The translations under genes and the position numbers were made by a program. From the NCBI GenBank assembly GCA_034509425.1, contig JAVTVJ010000534.1, forward strand, positions 62,001 through 126,000: a stretch of 64,000 bases of DNA, read 5' to 3'. Source of the DNA: Eopsaltria australis (Eukaryota; Chordata; Aves; Passeriformes; Petroicidae). The first letter of the stretch is position 1. Every line of letters starts with the position of its first letter. The notes under the pieces were generated by a model. That model did no database searches. It worked only from the letters and a program-made list of their open reading frames with translations, and was not told the DNA's origin. Below, one piece after another: positions 48,880 through 60,302 of this stretch.

Positions 48880-49960
48880 CCAGGTTAGCTGTGCCTCAGA
48901 TTTGCTATACTTGGAAACTGGAAGAATTTTCTAAATTAGTCTCAGCCCTGTTAGCAGCTACCATTGAGAATCTGAAGAAGAAAAATGAGCGTGAAAAAAA
49001 TTTCAGAAAAATAGAAAGACACATCCTTAAAAGGAGGGGGGAGGTATGGATAGAAGACTCCTGTCACAGATTTGCAGATCATTTTTGTTCCTAGAAAAAA
49101 TACAGACAAATATTCTTTTTGTAAATACCTGGAAGAAAGTAACAAACAGCAATCAGCATGGATTTGTTGGAACTATCTAATACTCTGTAACAAGAGATTA
49201 AAATTTGTGCATAAAAGAAAAGGAGCAGATGCCCTGTATTTTCATTTTAAGAAACTTCAGAATGCTGTCTTACAAGAGTCCCCTATAAACACGCTCAGGA
49301 GCATCAAGCAGTATTTATATATAAGTTGCATGGGACATAGTTGCACAACTGGTTGGATAAGGTAAACTGCTGTTTCACTCAAGAGTATTCCACAAGAGTT
49401 TATTTTAGACACTAATATGTTTTTTCAGCAATAATCTGGATTATGTTTTAGAGAATATGCTTATTAAATTTGCAGTTGTCACGAAGTTGAGAATGAATTG
49501 GAAGGATGCCAGAGAACAGGATTAGAATTGAAAATGATCTTGAAATGGTTTTGAAAATAAAGTAATATTTAGCAGGTGTAAGTGTATGGTATTATACTTG
49601 GGCAGAATAGCCATACACAGGCACAGGACAGATGGCTAAGCAGTGGGTTTTGAAAATGATATATGTCATAAATATTACATCAATAAAGATAGTCAAGCTG
49701 TTGTAAAGAAGGCATGGAGGGATGAAAAAGACATATAGCCTGTAAAATCTATGGAGTAATTCATATGATGCACTCTACTCTGCTCAGTTCAAATACTGGG
49801 ACCAGTTTTGAGCTAATTAGAGGGAGTTCAGGGAATGGCAATAAAGATAGAGAGCTGAAAAACAGGACTTGTAAGGAAAAATAATGAAGAACCAGAATTA
49901 TTTAGCCTTGAAAGTAAAGGGTAGGTAGGAACAAAAAGTTTTCAAGTATGCAAAAAACCC
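48880..49960 (+). repeat. Very old CR1-like LINE copy, RT region
   Basis: The + strand, across several frames, carries degraded RT blocks: GADALYFHFKK where a KAFD-type block is expected (about 49225-49260), SIPQEFIL (about 49383) where a GVPQGS-type block is usual, and a LIKFA..V..KL block near 49465. A later stretch (about 49790-49930) encodes an LFSLESKG-like block similar to CR1 LFSLEKR. It is heavily decayed, so family and limits are uncertain. Confidence 0.55.
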
Positions 49961-49977
49961 CAACAAAACACCTTGAG

Positions 49978-50005
49978 CCAACCAACCAACCAACCAACCA
50001 ACCAA
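49978..50005. repeat. (CCAA)7 tetranucleotide repeat
   Basis: Seven tandem CCAA units just after the old LINE copy. Confidence 0.95.
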
Positions 50006-50402
50006 AGAAACACACCCTAAACCACCTTGAACCTACACAGAAGAAGGGAATGATCTGATCTCTGCATCCCATATGGATAGCTTAAATTATAAGAGAAAAA
50101 ATTATTTAGACATCAGAAAAAAATCCTGACCATAAGGTGAGATACTTAGAACAAGTTAGGTGAGAAATTGGTAAGCATATTAGCAGTCTTTCAAAACAGG
50201 GAAAGCGTATCCAAAAATGATACAAATGTAGCTTTGTTTCATCTGCAGTTTGGAGCTGGCTTGCTCTGGATCCTCTCAGCAGTATGAATGTGTTACATTA
50301 CTGTGTATTATTGCTGTGACACACAATGCATTTTCTGTTCTGTAAAACTTGTGAAACACTACTGTAATTTGAATTAAGATTATCCTTTTTCTTTTATTTC
50401 AG

Positions 50403-50455
50403 TGTGTGCAGAAGCTTACAATCCTGATGAGGAAGAGGATGATGCAGAATCTAGG
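50403..50455 (+). CDS. PRKAR2B: PRKAR2B internal exon, acidic linker
   Basis: A 53-bp exon after the acceptor tttatttcag (AG at 50401-50402) and before a donor, gtactt (50456). With the last base of the previous exon it encodes [18 protein letters not shown]. It follows RRAS directly, so the inhibitor site reads RRASV across the junction. [13 protein letters not shown] is characteristic of type II-beta; the II-alpha linker differs. The segment is the flexible linker between the inhibitor site and the first cAMP-binding domain. The donor is weaker than those of the flanking exons (GTACTT rather than GTAAGT-like). Probably exon 3. Confidence 0.95.
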
Positions 50456-51564
50456 GTACTTCATGCTTACAATCAAATACTTTTTCAATTCTCAGGCATT
50501 AACCTTAGGAGGAAAAATGTAACCAGCTTTACCATTCCTTTCCAAAAACATCCTTATTATAATATATTGTAGCAATCTCTTGGGGTTTTGTGTTAAAGGA
50601 GCATTTAAAAATTCTCTATAATAGTCACCCATGTAAGACTTGATGTATTATTCTTAATTACCAAACCTGTGGTACATGATTAAGGAAACATTTTTGTGCA
50701 ATTGTATTTACCCAGAGAGCACCTGTTTCTAAAAAGCCTTACCTGGTGTCCTCATAATCTTGCAGCAGTTTCCTTTTTCATAAGGCAGAAAAAAGTTAAG
50801 CTGTGAAATTGCTAAGATTTTTCAATGTACAATGTGACAAATAATGAACTGTATTTATTTCTTTTATTTGTGTCACCCTTTTAAAGGCATTTATTTAGCT
50901 TTTAAGATGAAATAGCATGACTTTCAAGAGAAGTTTAATTGTTTATATGCTACCTAATTTTCTGGCTTGTAACACAGTCCATAAGGTTACCCTATAGTAT
51001 TACAGCTATACGTAGCATATCTTTTGAAGCATATGAGTTGAACAACTTGATTGATATTAAGATGAACCAGACACTGGTAATTTAGTAAACCTCTGGCTCA
51101 CTCAGATAGTGTCAAGTCTGTTGTTTACTCTGTGAAATTTCTGATATAAATTTAACAGAGATACTATTTCACAAAACATTCTTTAGGAAGTAGTCAAGGC
51201 AAATGGCTGAATGTAACAACGGTGCTTTTTATAAAACATGCATGCCCCAAATATGATTAGGGAGTAGTAATATTTATGTAGTGATAGTGTAGATAAAGGT
51301 GTCCAGAATGGCTTGCAGAAATGAACTGGATTCCACAGGTGTAAATATCTTGCGAGCTGAAATATAGCAGTGTTTCATTTGCTAATGCTATGGTGATATC
51401 ATTTTTTCATTGAGTATTTATTCAAATCCTCAAGGTTTTGAAATGAAAGAGTTATGAATCATGGCCAAAATATTGTGTAAAATGTTTAGTTGAATTAGCT
51501 CAGTCCTTCAGCTAGTGCTACTATATAATAATCACTCTGAGAGCTTTTGTATTATATCCCTCAG
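50456..51564. other. PRKAR2B intron
   Basis: A short 1.1-kb AT-rich intron with no recognised element. It ends with the acceptor atatccctcag. Confidence 0.7.
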
Positions 51565-51648
51565 ATTATTCACCCCAAAACAGATGATCAAAGGAACAGA
51601 CTGCAGGAGGCGTGCAAGGACATCCTTCTTTTTAAGAACCTAGACCCG
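51565..51648 (+). CDS. PRKAR2B: PRKAR2B internal exon, start of first cAMP-binding domain
   Basis: An 84-bp exon, in phase 0 at both ends, between cctcag (51564) and gtaaga (51649). It encodes 28 residues beginning [19 protein letters not shown] and ending LFKNLDP. This is the N-terminal helix of cyclic-nucleotide-binding domain A of type II-beta PKA regulatory subunits. [11 protein letters not shown] separates it from II-alpha, which differs at several of these positions. All three exons join in one open frame and show no lesion, so the host gene appears intact here. Probably exon 4; the next exon lies beyond the window. Confidence 0.96.
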
Positions 51649-52357
51649 GTAAGAAATTCTTGGTAATGAACAGCATTTAGCAGTGCTGCTAAGAATTATT
51701 TCTCTTAAGCTTTGGAACAGAAATTTACAGATTTTACTTTTGTAACCTCTTACGTATGCTTTCTTGACCATTTAATAAATTCCAGAAATGTCATTTTTTT
51801 AAACTGATACGTCATGTATAGAGTCTTTGGTTTACCACCATAAGTGGTAATATTGAAATACATTAATATGAATCTGTACATTAATAAAAATGGATACTTT
51901 AATCATATTAATTATTGTATTTTCTTACTTTAAATCCTCCGGTACACTGATGTCTATAAACACATCAGTTAACTGGAATGTTTAAGTTTTTTCTATTAGT
52001 TGCTTTTTAGCAGCAAAAGGTGTTGAGTGCTCCATCAAAACAGAAAATTACCCCCAAAGCCTTCAGTTTAGCTAAGGATGTGATTGAACCAAGTGAATTA
52101 TGAAACAGAAGGAAGGAGAAAGGTACTAGTGATGTATTTACATTATTATTTCACCTAATGCAGATACCATAAAAAAGCTTCAGGTAATTTTCTTCCATGC
52201 AAATAATTTCCTTCTGTTTCGTATAAAAAACAACTATGAGCTTTAAGAAAGCCTAAATGCTCTGAATGAATGGTCTGGATCTGACAATGATGATAATGCT
52301 ACCAAAAAAGCACACAGGATTGTTTAAGGGAAAAGGTGAGTGTATCAATCAAAACAT
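51649..52357. other. PRKAR2B intron, nothing recognised
   Basis: AT-rich intronic sequence; no repeat family recognised. Confidence 0.5.
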
Positions 52358-53277
52358 TGTCCTGGTTTGAAAGACAGGTGTCTGTTAAGGAAGGCAGGAA
52401 CCTCCCTTGGAATGGGAAACTGTAACCCCTCTCCCTCCAAATTATTATAAATTTGAAATCAAGAGGCTCTCAGGAAAAGATATGGGAATAGGAATAACAG
52501 TTCTTTACTAATATCTAAAACAAAGCTAACAAATAACAACAGCTATGGTGTTAACCAACAAACAGAACCAGAAACCCAGTGGCAGCCTGCTCGGCTTCAG
52601 GCACCTTTCTCTTTTGGTGCAGTTCCAGTCACAGCTTGCAGGGGCGCTCTGGGTGTGATGATTCCCCGATGGCTGCAGGGGGCGCTCCGGCGTGAGCTCA
52701 GGTAGCACACGGCAATGGATGGGAGGGATGGATGGAGGAGAGCCTTTGTTTCACAGACCCTCGGGGGGCGGCTGGTGTCTGAGCCGCAGCAGGATCCCCG
52801 GACACAGGGAGCTGGGACGGTAAGAGGTCCCAGCATGCAGGGGGAGCCCCGCTACAATGTAGCGAAATACTCGGAGCGGCGTGGAGGAGTGGGGGAGAGA
52901 CAGGCTGGTGGCAGGCAGCTCCCGATGGGGCAGAGAGGAAAAAACTCACAGCTGACAGACCGGCAGCTCCGTGCTGGCTTCTCCGGGGCCATGGGTTCAG
53001 CAGACAGCAGCTCCGACCGTCCAGCTCCGAGGGTTCCGAGCAGTGAGGCCCCCCCCCCCCCCCCATTCCCCCTTGCTTTTTTCAGTCTCCAGTTGTCAGG
53101 CCCTGCTTCAATGAGGGCAAATCTGCCCCACCCTGCCAAGGAGAAAGGCTCTAGCCTTGTACTTTGTTCTCTTAAGTACTCAGCTATTAGCTCAGTCATT
53201 AGTCTCTTAGCAACCCATGGGAGAAAAATTCCTGAGGAAAAAAACTGAGTCCAAACTCCAACAACAGGAATACTGAT
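52358..53277. repeat. Probable solo LTR, GC-rich passerine type
   Basis: Starts TGTCCTGGTTTGAAAGACAGG, a start I recognise from songbird LTRs, and has a GC-rich middle (52560-53060) with a run of 16 C at 53049-53064. The 3' limit is unclear; 53277 is a guess, and no target duplication was found. Overlapping frames on both strands in the GC-rich part (for example 52715-53248 and 53292-52852) are composition artefacts. Confidence 0.55.
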
Positions 53278-53605
53278 GTTGGGATGACTCACAGCATCCC
53301 AAATGCTTTCTCAAGAGATTTGATTCAGTGCTGTCAAGGGAGAGAGCATGAGGGAAAGAAAAACAATTATGTAGATTTTTTAAGTATGAGAACAGAAAGT
53401 TTAAAATTTGATTCATGAGGGAGCTAATGGAAAGACCAGCCTGCAGCTCTGTTTGGAAGTCTGGTGCTATTACAGGGAATGCACGTTAATTTGCGCTGCA
53501 GGTTTGTGGCTCCTACTTCTGCCTGCACAAAGACTGAACCCTGACACTGAGGAACAGTGAGCCACAAAGCCCTAGCTCAGCAGAACCCTGGAGTTATTGT
53601 TATGG
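53278..53605. other. Intronic sequence, nothing recognised
   Basis: Short stretch between the LTR-like block and provirus C with no recognised feature. Confidence 0.45.
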
Positions 53606-53609
53606 AAGG

Positions 53610-54279
53610 TGTTAAAAACGAGGTCCAATCTCCTGTTAAAATTTAAAGGTTTAATAAAAGGACAATAAAGGGACAAGGTATAGGGCAAAAGGTTACAATG
53701 TCCAGGTGACGTTGGGAACTCTTGGCATGGAGCCAAGAGCACGTCTGACATGGTGAAAATACTCTGTTTATATACATTTCTTATTGCATCAGCCTGTTAC
53801 ATATTCATAGACAAGTATACATATTCAAACTTTTCTCCAAACTATTTTACATTTTCCAGGTACTCGTTAGCATGGCTCCTCCTTGGGTCCGCCTTTTTAG
53901 AGCATGCACAGTTTCTTTGAGGTTTCCTTTGTCCATCGGTGTCCAGCAGATGGTCATTGTCGATAGGGATGTCCAGTCAGACGGTTATTTGTCGATAGGG
54001 GTATCCTGTCAGATGGTTCTTTGTCGATAGAGATATCCTGGGATAGGAGCCTGTTACACCCATGCTTATCCAACTAAGCTTGCGGTTTAGTTATTTTAAG
54101 CTAGGTACATTTTAACACAGCTACATTAGCCACTACATTTAAGCTAAGACAAAAAGGCATTAAAGCATTAAAAAAATGAGTATATTCCTATAACAAAAGC
54201 AACTTCTACAATAACCAACACCATACACATAGCATTCATTATTTGCGAAAAGCCAACACTATAATATGCGTTTATAACA
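53610..54279 (-). repeat. 3' LTR of provirus C
   Basis: In - orientation it runs from TGTTATAAACGC to CGTTTTTAACA. A TATA box (GTATATAAAC, about 53767-53776) precedes the R region, and an ATTAAA polyadenylation variant lies near 53650. U3 holds tandem repeats, annotated separately. Confidence 0.97.
53919..54043 (-). promoter_or_regulatory. Tandem U3 repeats, enhancer-like
   Basis: Three units of 31-32 bp (53949-53979, 53980-54011, 54012-54043), each containing TTGTCGATAG and a TCC(A/T)G block, plus a degraded fourth at 53919-53948. The same array recurs in the other LTR near 63625-63749. Direct repeats in U3 upstream of the TATA box are the usual layout of gammaretroviral enhancers; the function here is inferred. 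Confidence 0.8.
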
Positions 54280-54298
54280 ATCCCCCCTTTTCCTTTTT
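54280..54298 (-). promoter_or_regulatory. Polypurine tract of provirus C
   Basis: The - strand reads AAAAAGGAAAAGGGGGGAT directly before the 3' LTR. It overlaps the env stop codon (TAA at 54297-54299). Confidence 0.93.
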
Positions 54299-56147
54299 AT
54301 AATTCATTTGGCTTGAGCAATAATTCTTCTTTCCTTTGCTCATTTCTTTCATAGATTAATTTTGCTTCTTCAAGGGGGTCTTTTATTTCTTTTTGTTTCT
54401 TCAATATCATTATCTTTTGGGCTGTCCCAGTTGTAGCCAATTTTGGTTTCATAGGCATAGTTACCACTTGCATACCTTGGACTACGCTGGTGATTAGCCG
54501 AATAAAACAGGGGATCAAGCAAGGAAGAAATATTAACCCAGCTGTAGCACATAAAAGGAAGAAGCCTAACTTCTTCCACCATTCTATTCCCAACATATTA
54601 TCCAACCAGCCAGGTTTTAGTATCGGTTCCCATTTCTGGATTGGTACATGGGATATTTTTCTGATTTCATTGGCTAAATCTAGGACAGCCTGTCCATTGT
54701 CATCTATGTTCAAACAACAATCTGATGTATTAAATTTCCCACAAACACCCCCTTCTTCGGCTAACAAATAGTCTAAGGCCAACCTCTTTTGATACACTGC
54801 AGCTCTTATTTGAGTTTGTTCAGTCGCCAGTAATTTCAATGCCCTGAAAGTTTTGTTGCAGATTATTTCTACAACTGCTTGAAGTCTTATAATACGATTT
54901 AGCATATAAATGGGGGTTTGATATCCCCAACTCCCATCTTGTGCCCAAGTGGCTGGCCCATATACTTCCAGTATGCGTTCTGGGGACCAGTCCTCATCTC
55001 CCCACTTTTGAGATCCTCCAATCCAACTTCTCTTTTCCCTTTTTAGGTCATCATACACTGGTACTCCTAACTGATCTCCATCTGCCTTTGGTAGTAGGAA
55101 AAATCCTGGTTGTATGATACCCAAAGTACAACTTCCTTTCCACCCAGAGGGGAGTTTTGGATATGCTCTTTTTCCACATATCCAGAATAATCCATCTGGT
55201 GCTTTCCAATAATCAGTTTTTTGTTGATCTATATTTTCCCAAAATTTGGATATTTCTGGGATCCCAAAATAAGGATTCTTGCCTGTATCATTACATTGGA
55301 AGAGCTTGATATCACTTAAATATTCACAATCTTTTTCTTTTGTTTTTCTATGGATCAAATACAGAGTTGGTGCCTCTGGGATCCAATGCGTAAGGGTTCC
55401 ATTACTAACTTTATATCTTTTACATGGAGTGTGCCCAACTTCATTAACAAAATTCTTCCCAGTGCGCCAGAGACATTCTTCTCCTATTACTGTTGAGCTT
55501 AAAACCCACCCCCCCGGTCTGTTTCCCCCTTTTACATTTGTCCAGTCCACTTGAGGAGTTCAGCCGGACCCAAGCTACTGCCTTTCCATGGCCATTCCTC
55601 TGCCATCAAAGCCCCTCCACAAACCCAGCAGTTGGTTATATTAAGTTCTTTACTTATTCTTTCTCCCAGTTCCACAAACAGGTTTTTCCCAGGTTTTGAG
55701 AGATCGATTTCCTTTTCTAATTGTTGCTTGAGTCTCGTGTACCAATCTTGGAGTGGTTTTGATACGGGTGGCTTTGTTGGTTTTACTTTTTGGGGTACTA
55801 GTTGTTCTTTGACCAAATCCTGGGTCTTTCCCCTAAGGGTAGATGTGAAACAAACCCATTTCTCCCCTTTTGGACATTCACTCCCTAATCTATTACCACT
55901 GTCTCCTAAGTTTTCTGTAACCCAGTATTTTTTTCCCATTGTGTTCACAGGTACGTACTTTTGATGGGTTATAACAGCGGCTGTTGATATGGGTGTGAGA
56001 AATAAAAAAGGAACCTTGGTGTCTTTCCATGTAAAGCCTGCGGTAGCATGGGCGGCATGTGTTTGCTGGCATCCCAGAAGGGAAAAGAAGGAGTGACAGA
56101 AAAAGGAACAGTAGAGGTCTGGCATGGCTTATACCCCCACCTCCCAT
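54297..56147 (-). pseudogene. env: Provirus C env, two frameshifts
   Basis: The likely start is the ATG at 56147, opening a leader with a hydrophobic core (LLFLFLSLLLF) and then a cysteine-bearing segment. At a seven-base A run (55928-55934) coding moves to a second frame with YWVTENLGDSGN and the CWxC motif (NCWVC), typical of gammaretroviral surface subunits. At about 55545-55570 it moves again to the frame that runs open for 417 codons to the stop. That part has a furin-type site REKR (residues 171-174), a helical region, the block RLALDYLLAEEGGVC, a C-x7-CC arrangement, a membrane anchor (about 328-352) and a cytoplasmic tail of about 65 residues. Env would bind and fuse with host cells; this copy cannot make it in one piece as the sequence stands. 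Confidence 0.9.
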
Positions 56148-56238
56148 GCCTATGGGGTTGCTACCCACAGCAGGTGTATATACGATCTTCTCGGTGGCGA
56201 GTACAGCGGCCAACCCAGTCTTGCCCTCTATTTCCTGG

Positions 56239-56798
56239 TCACTTCCTTTTTGCCAATTTCCAAGCAAACCGCTTTTTACACTCCTTAATCGTAGCTTCCC
56301 ACCGTTCCTCTGGTATTTCCCATTCAACAGGCACTAGCAATTCCCATCCACAAAGCAAAGTTATTATCTCAGTTTCTCCTAGGTCTGCCTGGAGAGGGAT
56401 AGATCTGACACTCGACACTTTCCACAATGAGAGTTTCGCTTTCGTGAGCTACAATACCAATTTTTCCCACAACTTAAGCATTTGCATTTAACCCAGCTAA
56501 CATGTCCAGTATTGGGGTGAATCAGACAGGGTATATGGGATGGTACTGATGGAGGTTGCAATTCCTCCCCTTCTTTATATAAGTCACAGGCTAAGGCCAA
56601 AATATGAGGGCCTTCTGGCTGAAACAGTCCAGATCCTCCTGTTTGAAGCGGAAGTATTCCTCCCCAAGGTGGATATCGAAGGTTTCTCAGAGTTTGTCCA
56701 GGCGGCACTTGAAACCACTGATATAAACTTGGCCTTATTTCCCAGTCAGGCATGATTCTTTGTACATTCCTTAGATCATGTGGGTCCTCCCAGTCCAT
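56239..56798 (-). CDS. Extra open frame between pol and env, zinc-ribbon-like (orfX)
   Basis: An ATG at 56798 opens 139 codons to TAG at 56379, overlapping the last 23 bases of pol in another frame. The product starts MDWEDPHDLRNV, has a proline/glycine-rich middle (PPWGGILPLQTGG), and then a cysteine cluster at residues 105, 107, 110, 116, 125 and 128 (CxC-x2-C-x5-C-x8-CxxC) with several lysines. A second frame overlapping its end (56427-56239) has protein-like composition (ETEIITLLCGWELL, then a basic tail ending KLAKRK), so the original protein may have been about 190 residues with a frameshift near 56400-56430. I do not recognise a family. Simple gammaretroviruses carry no gene here. It could be an accessory protein, or an unusual 5' part of env. 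Confidence 0.55.
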
Positions 56799-59700
56799 TA
56801 CCCCCTTGCCGTCGCTTGAGGGTTAACTTGGTATCACCCGGTTTTGAGGTTATAGTCCACTCCTTAGGTTCCTCCACCGGTCCCTTGATTCTGCTAGCGT
56901 GGATCCACCCTCTTTCCCTGGTTCGGATCGCGGTCTCAGTTGTCAGTAGTGCCTGAAAAGAACCTTCCCATTGTAGAGTTAAAGATTGCTCTTTCCAAGT
57001 TTTCACCAATACCCACTCCCCAGGATGGATATTATGGATTTTAAACTCTAAAGGTGTGGTCAGGGGGATTAGCCCTTTCGATCGCAAGTCCTCGAGTGTC
57101 TTTGCAATTGTGGTGACATATTTTCTAACACTCATTTCCCCCACTTAATAGGTAGCAGTTTCATGTTGGGTGGTCAAAAAGGGTAACCCAAACAGCATTT
57201 CATAGGGTGACACTCCCAGGTCTGCCCTGGGCTGTGTTCAGACCCTTAATAAAGCCAGAGGCAAGCATTTAACCCATGACATTTGTGTTTCAACCATTAG
57301 TTTTGTTAGAGTTCTTTTTAAAGTCTGGTTCATCCTTTCTACTCGGCCTGAACTCTGGGGGTGCCATGGGGTATGTAACTCCCATGTTATTCCCAAGGCT
57401 TTAGTTATTTGCTGTAAGGTTTTTGAGGTAAAATGTGTCCCTCTATCTGAATCTATTCTATTAACCATTCCATACCTGGGAATGATTTGTTCCAAAAGGG
57501 TTTTACATACCACATTAGCTGTAGCTTTGACAGTGGGAACAGCTTCTACCCAATGGGTTAAATGATCTATAATTACTAATAAAAATTTCCATCTCTGTAC
57601 TTTGGGAAGCTCAGTAAAATCTACTTGGATACTTTGAAAAGGTCGCAAGGCTAACTCACGGCCTCCTAACTTTGTTTTTCTCATTACCTTTCTATTTACT
57701 TTTTGACAAATTATACATTTTTCCGTTACTTGTTTTGCTAATCCAAAGATCCCAATACACCCATAATTTCTTAAAAAGTGATCACATAGGGCTTGAGTAC
57801 CCAATGAGTTTTTTGATGCATATCTTCTAATATTTTTCTAGTAATAGGTTTATTAAGTAACTGCCTTCCATCAGGAAGTTTCCATTTCCCAGACTGATCT
57901 TGTTCTCCACCTATTTTACTTAAATCTTTTTCTTCTGCTTCACTAAATTTTGGGATTTCCAATTTTTCTTGGTCTGGGGCTAGAATTAACATAACCCTTT
58001 TTATCCCATTTTCTGCTGCATCTCTGGCCTCTTGATCTGCCAGATTATTCCCTCTTATTTCTGGAGTCATTCCCCTTTGGTGTCCTTTAACATGTACCAC
58101 AGCTATCTCTTCAGGTAATTTCAATGCCTCTAAAACCTCTAAAATGAGTTCCTCATGCACCAGTCCCTTTCCTTTTGAATTTAGTAATCCCCTTTCTTCC
58201 CAAATTTTCCCAAAGGTGTGCACTACTCCAAAGGCATACCTTGAATCGGTATATATGGTCCCTTTCTTTTGTGCTAAATACTCCAATGCCCTTTTTAAAG
58301 CATATAATTCACAAGACTGAGCCGACCAGTTTGAGGGTAGTTTCCCTTTTTCGATGGTTTGCATATTTTTCCCATCAACCAATGCATATCCCGATATCCT
58401 TTTTCCTTGTAAACATCTAGATGAGCCATCAACATAAATTTTTTCTCCTTCTGGGAGGGCTAGTTCTGCTAGATCTTCTCGAACTTTAGTTTGGTACTGT
58501 ATAATTTCTAAACAATTGTGTGTTAAATCATCTTTCCGTTCTCCATATAAAAATTGAGCTGGATTTATGGTTTTATTAACTTCTAGTGTCAAATTATCAC
58601 TGTCTATCAAAATTGCCTCATATTTTAACATTCTAGAGTCTGTTAACCATTTTTCAGCTTTTTGATTTAACACAGCCCGTACAGTATGGGGTGTATATAC
58701 TATTAGTTTACCTCCAAAAGTGAGTTTACGGCTTTCTTCTACCAGAATAGCAGTGGCTGCTATAGCTTGAATACATACTGGCCAGCCATGACTGACTGGA
58801 TCTAGCAATTTTGATAAATAAGCAATTGGCCTTTTAATCCCCCCCCATTCCTGGGTTAAGACTCCATGGGCTATTCCATTTTCCACATTTACATACAGAT
58901 GAAAGGGTTTTTCTAGTGAGGGTAAGCTTAAGGCAGATACCGAGGCTAGTTTCAACTTCAATTCTTCTAATTTATTATCATCTTCCCTGGTCCACTTTAT
59001 ATCCTCCCCTTCTGTCAATTTCTCATATAAAAATTTTACTGCCTGGGTATATCCTTCAATCCATAATCTACAATATCCCAATAGTCCAAGCAGTCTCCTA
59101 ACTTCCTTTTTTGAGGAAGGAGAGGGGAGAGATAAAATCCCTGCCACCCTCTCAGGATTCAGCTTTCGGCTACCTTTGCTTATCAAGTGACCAAGATATT
59201 TCACCTCTGATTCCACAAACTGTAATTTCCCTTTTGAGACTCTTAATCCTTTTTCTCCAAGAAAGTTCAAAAGTTTTATAGTAGCTTCCTTAACCTCCAT
59301 TTCAACTTCCCCTGACAATAAAAGATCGTCCACATATTGGATAATTTGTATTCCAGGAGGAGTGGGGAAAGTTTGTAATATTTCTTCTAAAGCTTGCCCA
59401 AATAAAGTTGGAGATTCGCAGTATCCCTGAGGCAAACTTGTCCACCTTAATTGTTGCTTCCTCCCAGTTTTTGGATCTTCCCACTCAAAGGCAAATATAT
59501 TCCGGCTTTCCTCTGCTAATGGACAAGCCCAAAAAGCATCTTTAAGATCCACTACACTAAACCACTGATGCTGAGGTGGGACTTTACTTAACAGAGTGTA
59601 AGGATTAGGTACCACCGGGTGACGGGTACGAGTTCTTTTGTTCACTTCTCTCAAATCTTGCACTAATCTGTAATTCCCATCAGGCTTTTTTACTGGTAGG

Positions 59701-60302
59701 ATAGGGGTATTATGAGGAGACATACAGGGTTCCAATGTTCCATCCTTTATCAATTCTTCTATTATTGGCTTTAAGCCTTCTCTTCCTTCTAAAGATATAG
59801 GGTACTGACGTATATGGATGGGACATTCTTCTTTCTCAATCGTGACCTTTATAGGGTCAATATTCAATCCTCCCCTATTGCCTTTCCCAGCCCAAACATT
59901 TTTATTTATTTTCTCCTCATCTTCTTGGCCAAGTTTTAACACTTTAGCCATCATCTTTCCTTCTTCAGGTATAACCCCTATTCCCAAGTGTATTTGCAAA
60001 TCCCTTCCCAGTAAATTGCAACCTGCTCCTGGGACTAATAAGACATCTCCCATCCCTATTCTGGATTCCCCTTCAATTACCACATTTTTAATAACAGGAA
60101 CTGTAAACCCTTCACCTTTTGCTCCTGTTACCTTCACAGTGTTATTACTTACTTCACAACCCCTTGGAATATTTATCACACACGTTCTCTCTGCTCCAGT
60201 ATCCACTATAAATTCTAATATCTCCTCTTGGGGGCCTACTTTTAAGGTTATCATAGGCTCTAGATGGTACTTATCCCCCAAAAGATAGAGCCCATGACCC
60301 CC
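56776..60302 (-). pseudogene. pol: Provirus C pol: open protease, RT and RNase H; broken integrase
   Basis: Pol follows gag in frame across the amber codon. Counting from the TTG at 60281, protease has VDTGAE (DTGA at 27-30). RT has VVDLKDAF (D245), LPQGY and YVDD (316-319). RNase H has D618, E658, D679 and D749 in YVDGS, CELY, YTDS and NLADQ. The integrase zinc finger begins HQKTH and then a one-base frameshift occurs at about 57803. In the new frame the CIIC pair and the D, D-x35-E triad (VDFT, DSDRGTHF, GRVER) are present. Stops lie at 57238-57240 (TGA, explicable as CpG decay of CGA) and 57146-57148. The C-terminal domain (WVLVKTW...WIHASRIKG) then runs open to 56776. RT and RNase H look fully conserved; integrase is lost. 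Confidence 0.95.

Noticed and set aside
52698..53292. Several 120-177-codon frames on both strands
   Set aside because: GC-rich LTR-like block with a C16 run; frames on both strands at once indicate composition, not genes.
59818..60288. 156-codon + strand frame
   Set aside because: Shadow of the protease region of provirus C pol.
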